Under the pieces are notes generated by a model, which was given only the letters and a program-made list of their open reading frames with translations, was not told the origin of the DNA and made no database searches. Below are positions 11,745 through 23,953 of a DNA stretch of 64,000 nt, piece by piece. Made by a program: the position numbers and the translations under genes. Location of the stretch: assembly GCF_040183065.1 (NCBI RefSeq), contig NW_027185502.1, positions 3,933,501-3,997,500 on the forward strand. The letters run 5' to 3'. Within the stretch, counting starts at the first letter, position 1. Each line of letters starts with the position of its first letter. The stretch is from Periplaneta americana (Eukaryota > Arthropoda > Insecta > Blattodea > Blattidae).

Positions 11745-12340
11745 ATTATTTATGGAAAGAAACAAAAATGTTTATTTTTACTATTTTGGCCAAAAATTCA
11801 GTCCTAGTGTCCCTCAAGGAAGAGTTTTCATGAAGATCCTAAATAAAAAATAGTGCAATAAGTAGTTAAAATATTTTGTATATTTGTTTCATTTCAGTAA
11901 GAAATCTTTACCAATATTCCTCTCATAAAACTAGAAAAATTTGTACGGAAGTGTGTTTAAAAATATCCTAATTTAGTTTACCCTCGAGCATATGGATGCT
12001 AGAGCCCGATAAAATGTTAAAGAAAAGAACATCCAAATTGGCTACTCGGAGGAGACTTTTTTAGAAAACGAGAACGAAAGGGCTGAGATTCCCGCATGCT
12101 TTACTATAAATCATTCCACATTAAGAAAAAGTCATTGGTTTCAATGGACCTTGCAGAGCACATTGTGGAAGCTGTGGCAGGCAGGCGTTTCTGTGCCAAC
12201 TGATCATTTGATCGAACAGCCCTATATGCTCAATGCGTTTTTCTTAATGTGGAATAAGTCTATAGCAATCAGTAAAAAAAATGAGCTTCTCCACCATTCC
12301 TGACAGACTTTACGTGAGATAAAAGTTTTTGAGCCTATCA
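11745..12340. other. Unassigned sequence
   Basis: No feature recognised. The sequence at 12020-12230 is locally richer in GC and A/G but gives no sustained reading frame. Confidence 0.4.
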
Positions 12341-12344
12341 AAAG

Positions 12345-12617
12345 TTGTTGCTTTGTCAGCTGTCCGAAGACAGGTCTGAATCTCATAAGTGACACCAATA
12401 AGTCATCACTCATGAAGCAACTAAGCCGGAAGATAATTGGGTAGGTGACCAATTTCTTTTCCCCTCCATTGCATACATTGCCGACTAGCTACATATTACA
12501 TTAATCAGACTTCAGAATTATATGATACAAACAATTGTTCTTCCTCTGGCACATATTGTCAAGTGAGATGTACTGTCTGATAATAGATGTACATATCAGC
12601 CAGAACCTCAATCAGAG
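12345..12617. repeat. Dispersed ~275-bp repeat, copy 2
   Basis: Second copy of the repeat at 11192-11466. This copy ends AACCTCAATCAGAGGTACTA and is not followed by the MITE seen after copy 1. Confidence 0.85.
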
Positions 12618-12619
12618 GT

Positions 12620-13469
12620 ACTATCAAAAGTGGCTGGGAATATTTCAGCCTTAATTCCGCAGTAGCCAACGACTGGACAAGAAGTGTATGGTTACAGAAG
12701 TAAGAGAATTGATAACTTGAGTTGTCAAACGAAAAGACGAATAAAGGATTATGAGAATAAATAAATAGGTCTATACAAATCAGTTTGCTATTATATCACT
12801 GTCTCTATAGCACTGATGAATTCTTAGAGTTGCTCTATCTTAGATCTTGTCTTCAAGATAATTCAGAGTAGTTAGATGAGGAGTCTATTCTACAATTTTA
12901 CAAGTATTTGGTTTACACACTGCAAATGGTCCTTTTAGCTGAAGTTGGCTCAGCCTATAGTTTTCTAAAATTAAGTTCCAGATTTTGTGTATTTGTATTT
13001 AATATTATAGTCATTTATTATATTTAATACAGCACTGACGAAAACGAAAATAATGGCTTTTAAAGGAAAGGACCCAGTGAACTCAAAAATTGTAGTTGAT
13101 GTTAAAATTTTCAAGCAGACGTCACATTTTAACAGTCCAGGTTACAATGTTTATTATAAGAAGGGTATACATGCAGATGGGGCTCATTGCAATTTTACGA
13201 AAAATTGGTTTATTGGCTCCGTCTATAGCATTTTCAGAGGACTTTCATTTAACATAAAGTGAACTGGAAAAAAAAAAAAAAAAGACTAACAGCGATTAGT
13301 TCATTTTAAAAAACACTGAAATTTAAGGGGACCTGGTAAGCCAAAAAATCTTGAATTTTTCATTTTTCATTTATCTTTCAGATGAGCCATGATTTAAGTT
13401 TGTATCTTATTCCTAAGTATGTTTTTTTTTTTCGGTTTAAATGAACAGTGACATTTAAGTGGGCATGTC
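12620..13469. other. Unassigned sequence
   Basis: Includes a 69-codon open frame at 13053-13262 (start MAFKGKDPVNSKIVVDVKIF) preceding a run of 16 A at 13269. No domain was recognised and there is no second copy in the window; it could be a short exon or chance. Confidence 0.3.
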
Positions 13470-14246
13470 CATAGGCGGAGAGAGAACCATTTCCTTGGGG
13501 AGGCAAAGGAAGACATAATTAATTACCTCCTCCTCCGTTATAGCTTGACCGTGGTACAGTATATTGGAATATGATCAGTTAATAAAGGTATTTTCGGGGG
13601 GAGGGGCATGTTTTTTTACAGTGTTACATCCATATCGGCGATGTTTCAAACCGAGTTGTATAGGGCTTGAACTGTAGGTCTGCTACAAATTATAATAGGG
13701 CATAACTTAAAACAATCTCCCTCTTTTTCTCTCTCGTGCAGAAACACATGCATACATCAATAAAACTACGTAACAGTGCTAACAGAAATATTTTTATATG
13801 AAGCTTACCTTCCGAAGATATATGAAATGTAATTTCTAATAATTATTTTATTTAATCTCATTTTTTAAGTTTACACATTATACTGGGATCACTTTTCTTT
13901 TTCCTGCATTGTCGTGCAGTATGTTATTCATACATTTCGAAGTGGTGGCCTCAACAACTGCAGACTTCAAAGACAATAGTATAGGCTGTTACGAAAGAAA
14001 CATTACAGTGCTTCCATTCCTCAAATGAGGTAGTATAGGAATTCCTATACATTCAGAAATTTAAAATAAATACAGTATTATAGTCCAGGCACATGATCAG
14101 AAGACATTAATTCATCAATTTAAGCACAAAAACTTAATCAAAAACAAAAAAAAAAGATCTTTTGAATTCAGTAGAATAATAGAAAAAAAAAAAAAAGAGA
14201 TCAGACAAGTTGGGGGGGGGCAGTGGCCCCCATTACTCCGCCTATG
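13470..14246. mobile_element. Non-autonomous hAT-like element
   Basis: Termini are CATAGGCGGAGAGA at the left and TTACTCCGCCTATG at the right, an inverted repeat of 11 bp (CATAGGCGGAG). The flanking 8 bp are GGCATGTC (13462-13469) and GGCTTGTC (14247-14254), 7 of 8 identical, which fits a hAT target duplication. The 777-bp interior has no transposase frame; it contains several A-runs and a G-run next to the right end. Confidence 0.8.
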
Positions 14247-14281
14247 GGCTTGTCTCCTGTTCATCTAGCACACTACCACAG

Positions 14282-14454
14282 TCTACTATATACAGTCACG
14301 AAGCTTGAGTTTTGAGGGTGCTAGAAACAATAGACTGTGACTGTACTATTTTGTATTGCCTGTAATGAGGCGATATTAGCGATCCTAGTGGTGAGCAACT
14401 ATCTAAGGTTTGCATATTTACTACGTATTGAGCTTCCCGACTGTATATACTAGA
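14282..14454. mobile_element. 173-bp MITE, copy 1
   Basis: Ends TCTACTATATACAGTCACGA and TCGGGAAGCTC (inverted) form a ~28-bp terminal inverted repeat. The same sequence occurs inverted at 53258-53427 across its full length, including TGTAATGAGGCGAT and AGCGATCCTAGTGGT. The TA-rich ends are compatible with a Tc1/mariner-type TA target, though this is not resolved. It lies about 230 bp upstream of the Mutator-like gene. Confidence 0.85.
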
Positions 14455-14689
14455 CTGATACTACTATGTTAGTTTCAAATTTTGCGCCTTATGTGCGAAA
14501 TTTTTTCATTGTAGGGAATTTATGTGTATTGGCACACCTGGTTTATCGTCTGTGCTTTGTTTCGTAGCAACGGATTTGTTTACAGTGTTGTGATGTTATA
14601 CACGTGCTGTACGGAGTTCTATTATTAATTGTGTTAGGATACAGTTCAATTGCATTATAGAGGTGCATTTTGTGATATTTTCTTACAAT

Positions 14690-15958
14690 ATGGGTTACAA
14701 AAGTAGCTTGAAAGTATTTAAGAAGAGAAGAAATGTTGGTAAACGTAAGAACTCTGTTAGTAAGGTGAATTCTAACCTACAACCCTCTAGCACACGTGGT
14801 CAGTGTGAATCTGTAAATAGTGGCTGTGCATCAGGAAAGAAACTTGAAGATTCTAAAATCAGATATGAAACCCTCAAACAAGAACACAGTGTTAGTGATA
14901 CCAATGGGGTTATAGATGTTGGCATATTATCTAGTGTACTGCAAAATAATGTATTCTGTAAAGGCTGTGGCAAAGGTGGGATATCTCTTGAGGTAAAAGA
15001 GCACATTGGTCTTGCTGCAGAATTAGTTTTAAAATGTAAATACTGTGAGTATGGTGTAAATTTTTACAACTCTTCATCTATTGATATTTCAAAGATAAAC
15101 CCAATAACATGTAAACTCTACACAATAAATGTTAGACTATGTATGGCCTTAGGGCTATAGGAAAAGGTAAGACAGGTGGAGAGACTTTATGCGGCATTTT
15201 GAATTTGCCACCTCCTCCAACCAGGTCTACTAGATATAACATAATAATTGGATCTGCGATTGAAAATGTTGCATTACATAACATGAAGGTTGCTGTGGAA
15301 GAAGCAGTTGCAGAAAATGATAATGTCAGAGGCATATCAGCTGCCTTTGATGGGACGTGGCAGAAAAGGGGTCACATTTCACTAAATGGCGTTGTGACGG
15401 CAACTAGTGTGGACACTGGCAAGGTAATTGATGTTGCTATATTATCAAAACATTGTAGGTGTGAAGGTAGAACAACAAATAAACATGAAACCGATTGTGA
15501 ATGTAATTACAGTGGGTCAAGTGGTGGAGTGGAGGTTGCAGGTGTGACGAACATTTTCAATCGGTCACTCAGTTCATATAATGTGAGATATGTGAAATAT
15601 TTAGGAGATGGGACTCTAAGTCATTCATTGCTGTTGAGGAATTGAAACCACATGGGAATGACGTACAAATTAGAAAATTAGAGTGCATAGGCCACATACA
15701 GAAGAGAATGGGCATTTTGAGGAGACTGAAAACCAGTGTGAAGGGACAAAAATTATCGGATGGTAAGGGTTTATTAGGAAAGGGGAGGCTAACTGACTCA
15801 GTTATAGACAAAATTCAAAACTATTACGGCATGGCCATAAGACTTCTATTTACTATTTTCCCGAAACACATAACCACAGTGGACCATATGACGATTCACC
15901 ACTGTTATTCTCATCCCAACCGACACTTGAGACAGGCATTGACAAGAACCGAGTTCTG
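14690..15958 (+). pseudogene. Mutator-like (MULE) transposase, frameshifted and 3'-truncated
   Basis: The gene encodes the arthropod Mutator-like transposase family (I recall Pfam 'Mutator-like transposase', PF20700), a DDE enzyme that cuts and reinserts DNA. The first segment (14690-15160) starts MGYKSSLKVFKKRRN, a basic region, and contains two CxxC pairs (CKGCGKGG and CKYCEYG) that look like a zinc ribbon. A one-base shift near 15135 moves into YGLRAIGKGK (15139-15645), with the catalytic-region block FDGTWQKRGHISLNGVV, then VRYVKYLGDGT. Another shift near 15640 leads into KPHGNDVQIRKLECIGHIQK, including the CIGH motif, and KLSDGKGLLGKGRLTD, ending with YYGMAIR. After that the protein degenerates and the usual C-terminal half is absent. 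No TIRs could be assigned. Single-base lesions suggest moderate age. Confidence 0.85.
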
Positions 15959-15959
15959 A

Positions 15960-16304
15960 ATGGGAGAAGTGAAGGCTGATGGGTGGGGGAATACCTGCTA
16001 GGCCACGAGGCCACAAGAAATGTATCTCAGTTTCAGCTTTCCCAGTGCAACCATAAAACCCGGGGAAATGCAGAAGCCAGACACGGCATGAGTGATCCTG
16101 GCTTCAGGAACAAATTTTACTGCAAGACAGGTCTATATACATCACAAGGTTTTCTACTTCTACAACTCTATATGCTTCATTGAAAGAACTAATATAATAG
16201 CTATGATATATACGACTAAAAACCACTAAAATTTTGAGTTTAAGAAAACAAAGTGACTGAGGCCCAGCCTCACTTGCCTCAGCCAATCAGCCGCCACTGT
16301 ACAA
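15960..16304. other. Unassigned; possible hAT end at right
   Basis: No gene. The sequence CTCAGCCAATCAGCCGCCACTG at 16278-16299 resembles, on the minus strand, a hAT start (CAGTGGCGGCTGATTGG), but no partner terminus was found. Confidence 0.35.
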
Positions 16305-17565
16305 ATCTACCAACATGGAATTTCATCTCAGACTAAAACCTGTCTTGACCCTTTATACCCATTGGTGACTGCACATGATAAGGTCGCAGGGCAGATCTTG
16401 CCTCCTCTGCTATACCAGATAATGTTGTTGTTTTCTAATGCCAGGCTTTTGACAGTAAAGTCATTTGACCTCTCCCACTTCAATATTTTTCAAAGATATT
16501 ATCATGGCCAGCCACTGAAGCACAGATTTTGAGGTGTTCCGAATCCATTTCTTGGTTTGAGTTGCACAATGGGCAGTTAGGGGACTGATATATTCCAATT
16601 CTATGCAGGTGTTTGGCCAAACAATCATGGCCTGTTGCCAATCTAAATGCAGCTACAGACGATTTTCGTGGTAAATCGGGAATTAACTGTGGATTTTGAT
16701 GCAGAGAGTTCCATTTTTTTCCCTTAAGATTGTGTTATCAAATTTTGTTTGTTGAAGTCTAAATATGTAGATTTAATAAATCTTTTAACAGAGTAATACG
16801 TAGATTTAGTAACAGGTCTGTAAGTAGCAGTGCTGCCCTTCTTTGCTAAAGCATCCGCATTCTCGTTTCCCAGGATTCCACAATGGGATGGTATCCATTG
16901 GGATACAATTCTTTTATTGAGTGATATTAATTGAGAGAGCATTTTAGTTATTTCTGCTGTTTGAGATGAAGGTGTGTGTTTAGAGACTATTGATAGAATA
17001 GCTGCTTTGGAGTCTGACAATATAACTGCATTCTTAAATTTATTGATGTGGCATAGAAGATTCCTGAGACTTTCACGTATTGCAATTATTTCACACTCAA
17101 AACTTGTTGTCCCATATCCAAGAGATCTATAAAGTAAGAAGAGACAGTACGTAACACCTGCACCGGCACCTTGTTCTCTGGAGATCAAGGATCTGTCGGT
17201 GTATAAATGAAGCCAGTTTTGTGGAGGGTACCTAATATTAATTGTGTCTAAAGACAATTGTTCCATTATTTCAGTGTTTACTTCTGATATCAGTATTTCT
17301 TCTGTTAAATTTAGATTATATTCTATATTTAATAGAGTTAAGGGGTTTGGTTTAATTTGTAAGTTTTCTTTTAAATTTGGGATATTGATTTTCTGTTTTA
17401 ATTCTTGAACAATGGATATGAAACTTTTTTGAGTTTTCAATCTACAGAGAGGACTGTATGAATGCCAATTGTTTCCTGGTAACCTGATAAGTTTTTCATA
17501 TTGAATCAGTGCTTTTTCTTCTATTGTCATTTTGATGCTGTTAATATTGGTGAGGAGTCTCATAC
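16305..17565 (-). pseudogene. Non-LTR retrotransposon RNase H and C-terminal region
   Basis: The minus strand carries the 3' part of a LINE of the kind with a terminal RNase H (I/R1/Jockey-like). The open frame 17563-16724 holds the RNase H fold: LHLYTDRSL (the usual DG is DR here), FECEIIAIRE with the catalytic Glu, VILSDSKAAIL with Asp, and SHCGILGNENADALAKKG with the last Asp. The reverse transcriptase itself is missing. A frameshift near 16735 continues into AAFRLATGHDCLAKHLHRIG and CPLCNSNQEMDSEHLKIC, the Cys-Cys-His-Cys knuckle typical of the end of these proteins, to about 16430. The 3' UTR follows (16305-16430); a diverged copy of it lies at 31275-31400. RNase H removes the RNA strand after reverse transcription. 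The G-to-R change beside the first Asp would probably impair it. Confidence 0.85.
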
Positions 17566-17569
17566 AATA

Positions 17570-18295
17570 TACCAGATAATGTGTAGTACATTATTAAAAG
17601 ATTATGGGCAAAATGAACTAGAAAAGCAACTCAGCTAAAATTTTAAATATGTATGACGACACTTACTTCTCAGGAAAGTGAATGGTGGGTAATGTAATTA
17701 ACATGAAGATTAAAGCCGTATAGAATCCTCAGAAATTAAATTTTTACATACAATAAAAGGATGCTCATGAGTGGACCAGATTAGAAATGAAATAAGAAAA
17801 TAATTAGAACACGAACCTGTCAATGAGCAGATAAAATATGAACCAAAGTGGAGTGAACATGTGAAGAGGATGAACAGTGGTCAGCATGGAAATGTCGGAC
17901 ACATTATAGAAGAGATTTGGTAAATGTTGGAGTACTGAGCCAGGACAGTCCACGAAGATGAATATGGCGATATACTCTTGTGTATTATCTAACTCTCTAT
18001 TAGTTTGTAAATATGACATGTCCCATGATCTAGTGCATGTAATAAATGGTTATGGTTACGATCAGGGCGCGGATTTTGATGACATGTCACCTTTCTTTTT
18101 TTTTACATTCTTTGCAATGCCTGTAAATAAATACATTTTGGATATGAGCTGCTGGTTACAGAAATGTAGAGTTTTTGTCATTCTTAGGTCATTTTTCGCT
18201 GTTTTAATTCTTTGAAGTCATTTTTTTAAATTTAGAGAGCTTTTTTTATCATTTTTCAATTTTAAAATGATTTTTTTTAGTAGGCCTAATTTAAG
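17570..18295. other. Unassigned, possibly the 5' part of a degenerate hAT
   Basis: No domain recognised. CAGGGCGCGGATTTTG at 18063 looks like a hAT left terminus, and several AGGTCATTTTT/AAGTCATTTTT motifs follow (18187, 18216), recurring near 18805. A matching right terminus was not found. Confidence 0.35.
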
Positions 18296-18299
18296 CTAG

Positions 18300-18495
18300 T
18301 CTTCAATGACGAAGTAAAATTTCCCAATATAGAAAAACTCGCAAAATTAGTACTGACACTACTTCATTCAAACGCAGAACTTGGAAGGATTTTTTCGATA
18401 GTCATGTCAAAAGGAAGAGGAGAATAGAATAGCACATGAAGCTCTCAGCTAAGTTGTACGCTTTGCTTCCAAATAAAAGAATTGAACTAGAGCAC
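18300..18495 (+). pseudogene. hAT transposase C-terminal dimerisation fragment
   Basis: The plus strand translates as FPNIEKLAKLVLTLLHSNAE followed by LGRIFSIVMSK, the typical C-terminal hAT signature (consensus LTLPHSNAxVERIFSxV). Substitutions (LL for LP, LG for VE) and a stop soon after show decay. This domain mediates transposase oligomerisation. Nothing upstream could be joined to it. Confidence 0.65.
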
Positions 18496-18968
18496 CTTTG
18501 AAGTCACCAGCATCCATTTTAGTTTCCGTTATTGGGATACATGTGCTAGATGTGGAGGAGATTTGGTGGTTGGTACATCCACCCTTCTCTTTTATTGTAG
18601 CTGAATGTTTAATTATGACCTAATTAATTATTTTATTGTAGCTCACACTGTAAGTTGTGGGAAAATTTGTGTTCGTGTGGGAAATTTTTATACTTTTATA
18701 TGGGAATACCATAGTAGACAGTCTGAAGAGCTGTTAATTTAAGGTAGTATTTTGACTACTTATGCATAGTATTGTTTGTTTTTAGGTCTGTTTTTTCATC
18801 ATTTCAGGTCATTATTACAGCCCGAAATTTTATGTCCTAAAAGTTAAGAATGGCACTGAGTGTAGATGAATAGAAGTAGGCCTAGTGCCCGTGAGGAAAG
18901 TTTTAAGCTTAGTTCACAATAGTCCATTATGTAATAATAGACAACAGAGTCAGAAGGACTGAGCAATG

Positions 18969-19212
18969 GATCTTGTAAACCGTGTGCTAATTTGTAAGTG
19001 ATGTTAAGAGGATTAAAGACCTTTAACGATACCAAAGGGAAAATACTGAATGACAAGAATGGCATTTCAATGAAGTGGAGGTATGGCAATGATCTTGTAA
19101 ATCGTGCGCTAGTTTGTAAGTGGTGGTTAAGAGGATTAGAGACCTTTAGCAGTACCGAAGGGAAAATACTGAATGACAAGAATGGCATCTCAAAGAAGTG
19201 GGGGCATGGCTT
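18969..19212. repeat. Two-unit 122-bp tandem repeat
   Basis: The unit starting GATCTTGTAAAYCGTGYGCT at 18969 repeats at 19091 with about 88% identity. Both contain CCRAAGGGAAAATACTGAATG. An 81-codon frame (18998-19243) crosses both units, but because 122 is not a multiple of three the two units are read in different frames, so coding is unlikely. Confidence 0.9.
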
Positions 19213-19214
19213 TT

Positions 19215-21365
19215 ATATTAACTATAGCGAGGAACAATATTAACTTTTAGCACCTAAAATTCCGGGTTCTAGCCATTATAATATAACTTTTTGGGTCTTT
19301 TATAGATAATTTTTTAAGTAATCAAAATCCTCACTCTGGCTGGGGATCGTCCCATACATCAGGGGCAATGTGGTAGCTGTACAGGCTGGTCAGCACCAGA
19401 GAGAAGCTGTGTCATATGACACCTTTCCCCCACAACACACGTGATAGACATGAGCTTACACTCACCTTTGGCACGGAGTACGTGTGTGCAATGCCCAGAC
19501 TGAAGACTGACACAATCCCCATGACCTTGCAATCGGGAAAACCTGTAAAACTTCCTATAGCTTTGCCAGTTTTCAATTCCATTACAGCAGTTTCTTGATT
19601 TCATCATCTTATTTATCGAAATAGAAACATCAATTTTGAGGCATACTTATGACATTTCACTAGTTTCTGTGGCATCTCATAAACATTTCAAGACATATTC
19701 AAACATTAATAAGGATCATTTAAATATTTCTGCTGATGCCCAGTTCACTCTCTCGTTGTACAATTTAAGTTCTCTGCATTGATTGATGATTCAGTAATAT
19801 AACCGTATAAAATGTAGATATAAACAAATTATATTATTAATTAAAGTTTTACAATTTAGAATATTATGCATTTATTGTTTACAATAAATTATATTGTTTG
19901 AATGTAACTTAAACATCCTTCAAGAGCTTACTTGTATATTTTTGTGAATGTAAACACATATCCCTTCAAAATGATCTGATGAAGAGAATTGAGAAAATGC
20001 ATTAAATTTAATTGGCATTGGGTTGTAACAAAGGGCTGCCATATGCCTCGGACAGTCCATGGCTTTATAGTGTAGGGAGAAAAGACTGATGTCCACGATT
20101 TTGAATGAAGTCGGACAGAAATCTGGAAAAATGCAGTAATTTGTAAGATAGTGTTCAAATGATACTCAAATGGGTGCAAGATAATACATCTTACGAACTC
20201 AGTAAGAGCCTTCTGTCTGACTAGGTGATAAAATTTAATTTTTCCTACTGCACAACAAAGAGGAAATTTCTAAAAATATGATTTCACACGAAATCTCGGT
20301 AAATTTTTGTCGCAGTTGTATTTCCGTGGTGCAGTAGCCTACTTAGAACTGCTGCAAATGGTAGAATTGTTATTTCTCTCTACGTGGATATAATACCAAC
20401 GTTCAAAGATCATTTTCTTTGATGAATGGCCAGTGGATACAAGAAAGAAACAAATTATCACTTAAGTTAGTAAACGCATCTGCAGATAGAGTATAATGTG
20501 AACTGCAGTTAGCTTCACAACTCATCCTTCCTTCTCTTCACAGTTCTGAGAAGTATGAAAGGTTCTGTGACTGTGATCTACAGACATGAATGGTGTGGTG
20601 CTAAAATAAATGGTAATAATGTAAATTGCATGCCAAATAGTGTGCTAGATAAGGTAAAGTGTATCACTGAAGTGGCCAGTCTCATCCACATTAAGTAAAC
20701 AAGTGATATTAATGTGAAAAATAAATTATATATACAAGTTTCTTATAAATTCCTGCGTTTTTTCCTGTCGATCAAATTGACTTTTGAATCATGTACTGAT
20801 TTCTTTGTTTCTTCATTATGGCAACCCTAGTTTTAACAAGTTTCTATTGTTATGACATTCGTAATGAGAAATAAGATCAATTAGTATTATTTTCATTTAA
20901 AACGCCCCTGTATTCGACTGCATGATATTTAGAGTGCAAGTTCCCTATGAGCTTGAAATTTCCAAGATAGTAATTTATCTTCCGTGACTGTACCATATTA
21001 TTATTCTGTGAGCCCAACTTGAGTGGTAATATTGAATTTCTTTAATCTCTTCTTGACACAAAGTCGGACATTATCTAGTGAGATTACTGTCGATAAAAAT
21101 CAAGTAACCTAACAATAATGTAATACATAACTGCTTCATAAAATGTACGTTATATCAATTTCTTTAGAAAAATTAAAAATACGTTTTAAATATAAAATAT
21201 GAAAACGACAATATTTAAATTTCCTTGCGGTCGGTTGACTACATTTTAAAATAAGAAGACCAGCTTTCTTGGTGTCATGCTCGATAAGTATCTTAGTTAT
21301 CTTTTCACATTGATAACCTTTGTAATGTTTTAGACTCAATAAGGGGGGCAAAGACTAATTGGGAT
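19215..21365. other. Unassigned sequence
   Basis: About 2.1 kb in which I recognise nothing. The overlapping frames at 19359-19607 and the frame at 19928-20179 have no domains and no repeat partner in the window. Confidence 0.4.
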
Positions 21366-21369
21366 TTCC

Positions 21370-21845
21370 CAGTCTCTGATTGGGTCAAAAACCCTGATGG
21401 AACTGATATTTAACCCTAGTGGTAAATTTCGGTGAAGTCCGGAGGGCCTAATTAGTCAAATCCACTCTCCTCACCTCCACGCTGGGGTCCCCTGGGATCT
21501 TTCAAGATGCGAAAGAGAGAGTGGTGTGCGGATAGCAATGGGAACCTACCGCATTTATATATCCCAAGAAGATATGTTGAAAATGCCATGATGAGTCTTT
21601 CCCTGGTAAAAAACTCCGGACGTAAACTATCCCCCCAATCAGATGTCCGGGTGGGGGATACTGGGGAAGGACATGTCATGACACAAGACACAGAAGAGAA
21701 GAAAAGAAGATCAACGACTGCAACGAGGGATGAGAAGACACCAGTTCTACCGGGTGAGTTGGAAAACATGAAGGAAGCAATGAGAAGAAACAGAGTGGAT
21801 GTGATGGGAATGTCAGAAGTGAGGTGGGAAAAAGTGATGAGTTGA
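21370..21845 (+). pseudogene. LINE 5' end with start of endonuclease domain
   Basis: An open frame (21507-21845) ends in LENMKEAMRRNRVDVMGMSE followed by VRW. This matches the opening of the AP-endonuclease domain of non-LTR retrotransposons (xLxxIKxEMxRxxxDVLGISExRW), where the Glu is a metal ligand. The upstream stretch (21370-21500) is probably its 5' leader. The ORF stops at TGA right after, so reverse transcriptase is absent; this is unusual because LINE copies normally lose the 5' end. The N-terminal residues before the block are not recognised. Confidence 0.65.
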
Positions 21846-21849
21846 TGAG

Positions 21850-23725
21850 TGATGAATAGGGCTCGGAAGTTGATGAAATATCATATTTTTTCTTATACTT
21901 CAGAGACAATGCAGGATACAATATAAACTCTTTACACTTCAATAGAGACCAATATAGCCTACTTTTATTTTGCATTTATTTGCACTATTTGGTATTTTAT
22001 TGTTTTTAGGAAATGTTCTACTTTCTGTTGCATTATTGCCCTATTGTTTAGAAAGGACCTTTTTTACGGTGTAATCATAGTCTACATTCCAGAACCTACT
22101 GCAGATAGCGTCATGCAGGAATTTGCCTTATGGTTGCAACAACCTTAACTTCTGATCACGTGTGTGATGTGATTGTCCCCCATTCAATGCAACAGAACAA
22201 ATACTGCAGCCGCAGTGCTCGCAGTTAGCATATTGTATTGCACAAGTAAAGACAGTATTGATAGAGAAAGTGCTGCTTCTATAGCAGTTTCTCAAGGCTT
22301 GCTGGCTGATCCTCAAATTAAGGAATGTCAATGTTGAGGTTTTCTCTGCAGTTTTTCCTCAACCCATATAGAGCAAATGTGTCTTTATCACGCTTGTTTT
22401 TGCACTTAATTATTTTATTCAGATGCTAGATAATAATAGCATTTGATAAAGAGTCGTAAATTAACGCATGAGAAAAGATTACTAGCACACAGGTTCAAAA
22501 AAGTGAAAAATTACTTCATTATTATTGATTTACTGCATTTGTTAAAAGATTTCAGTATTATATTAGCGTATAAAATGGACAGTTTCTAATAACATTGCAG
22601 GAGGAAGATGACTGTTTGTACAACAAAGATGCACTTATAATACATCACATAAGTATTTTGGCATTATATTTAATGTGTTTGAAATTTGTTCCAATAAACA
22701 TAATACTTCGAATACTTCCTACAATAAAGCATTATACTTAAGTAAACATACAAACGTGGCCAACATGCTGTCGTGTTAACACTAAACATCATTACACCGT
22801 AATAATTATTATAATTTACATACTTCAGAAGAATGCTCTCCAATTGAGACCACATTTCTAATTTCATGTGTGCACTTACCAACTCTGTGATGCAATGAAT
22901 ATCATTTTGATTATTTACACACAATTGCACTGATAAATTGTCATATATTTTAATACATCAATATATTTGTGACACACCCTCAAAATTAACCAACAAAAAG
23001 TACAGAAACACTGGATTGAGTTTAATGATCCACCTGCTATCTTTTTTAAAGTATCTATGTTACATAGGTCATCAAACGAATTAATTTTGTCCATTTGCAA
23101 GCACTTAATTTGTTGCTGCTCAAATCTTTGAATGCACTTGTTAGCAGGGTCCATTCTTGTTGAGGAATAAGATTATCTATTTGTTCCCGTAAACCTGGAA
23201 ATAGTTATAAGAGATCTGCTTTAGGACTATTCTTGCACATTTCCTTCTCTGTCTCTAGAAACATGTACTAGATACAAATCGTTTCCTTCAAAGTGTTTAA
23301 TACACACAACTGAATGCTTTGTTGGCGTGAAAATATTTCATAGTATACGAGTAGCTTCCAGCCACATAACTTATCTTTTCAGTTGGAAATTTGAGAACTG
23401 TAATGTAACACACTCACTTAAAGCACTCTAGTAATTTTTGGTACACACAGGAACACAACATTTAGGAGCCATCTGTAAATAAAAGAATATGGATGATTTA
23501 ATTTCATTTTTTAATAAAAGTCTAAACTTCTTCATTTCAGTTCTCTGAATTTATTTTTCTTAGAGGTTATGCCATTACTACGTGCTTCATCTTTTGATTC
23601 CTTTTCAGATTTTACTTTTATAATTCACTTATAGTTAATAGTTTAATTTGGTGATGTACATGTTGTCATGCTACTCTCCGTCCAAGTGGTTATGTCACAC
23701 AGTCGTCAAAACAGGGGAAATGATA
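21850..23725. other. Unassigned sequence
   Basis: No gene, repeat partner or structural RNA could be supported in this AT-rich stretch. Confidence 0.4.
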
Positions 23726-23826
23726 TGACAATTACTTACTTAATGGGGCCCTTTTCTTTAAATTATTTTAAACAGTTGTATAATATTATGTAAACTTCCA
23801 ATTCCGTACAGCAAATATTTGCAGAG
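23726..23826. repeat. Dispersed repeat, copy 1 (partner at 63062)
   Basis: This segment matches 63062-63157: ACTTACTTAAtGGGGCCCTT, TTTAAATTAttTTAAACAG and the following TGTATAA...TAAACTTC block. The partner directly follows a Tc1/mariner relic, so this could be the terminal region of that family. Confidence 0.75.
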
Positions 23827-23953
23827 AAGAACTTAACAGCTCAGCCACTAGCCCTTACAGAGAGGACAGGAGAAACGAGTGGGACGAACTGGGATGAGAC
23901 ATAACCTTTCAGCTGGACAGTACCTATTTATTCTCTTCATAGTTAGCAATCAG

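Noticed and set aside
18998..19243. Protein with internal repeats
   Set aside because: The 122-bp repeat unit changes frame between copies, so conserved protein repeats are not encoded.
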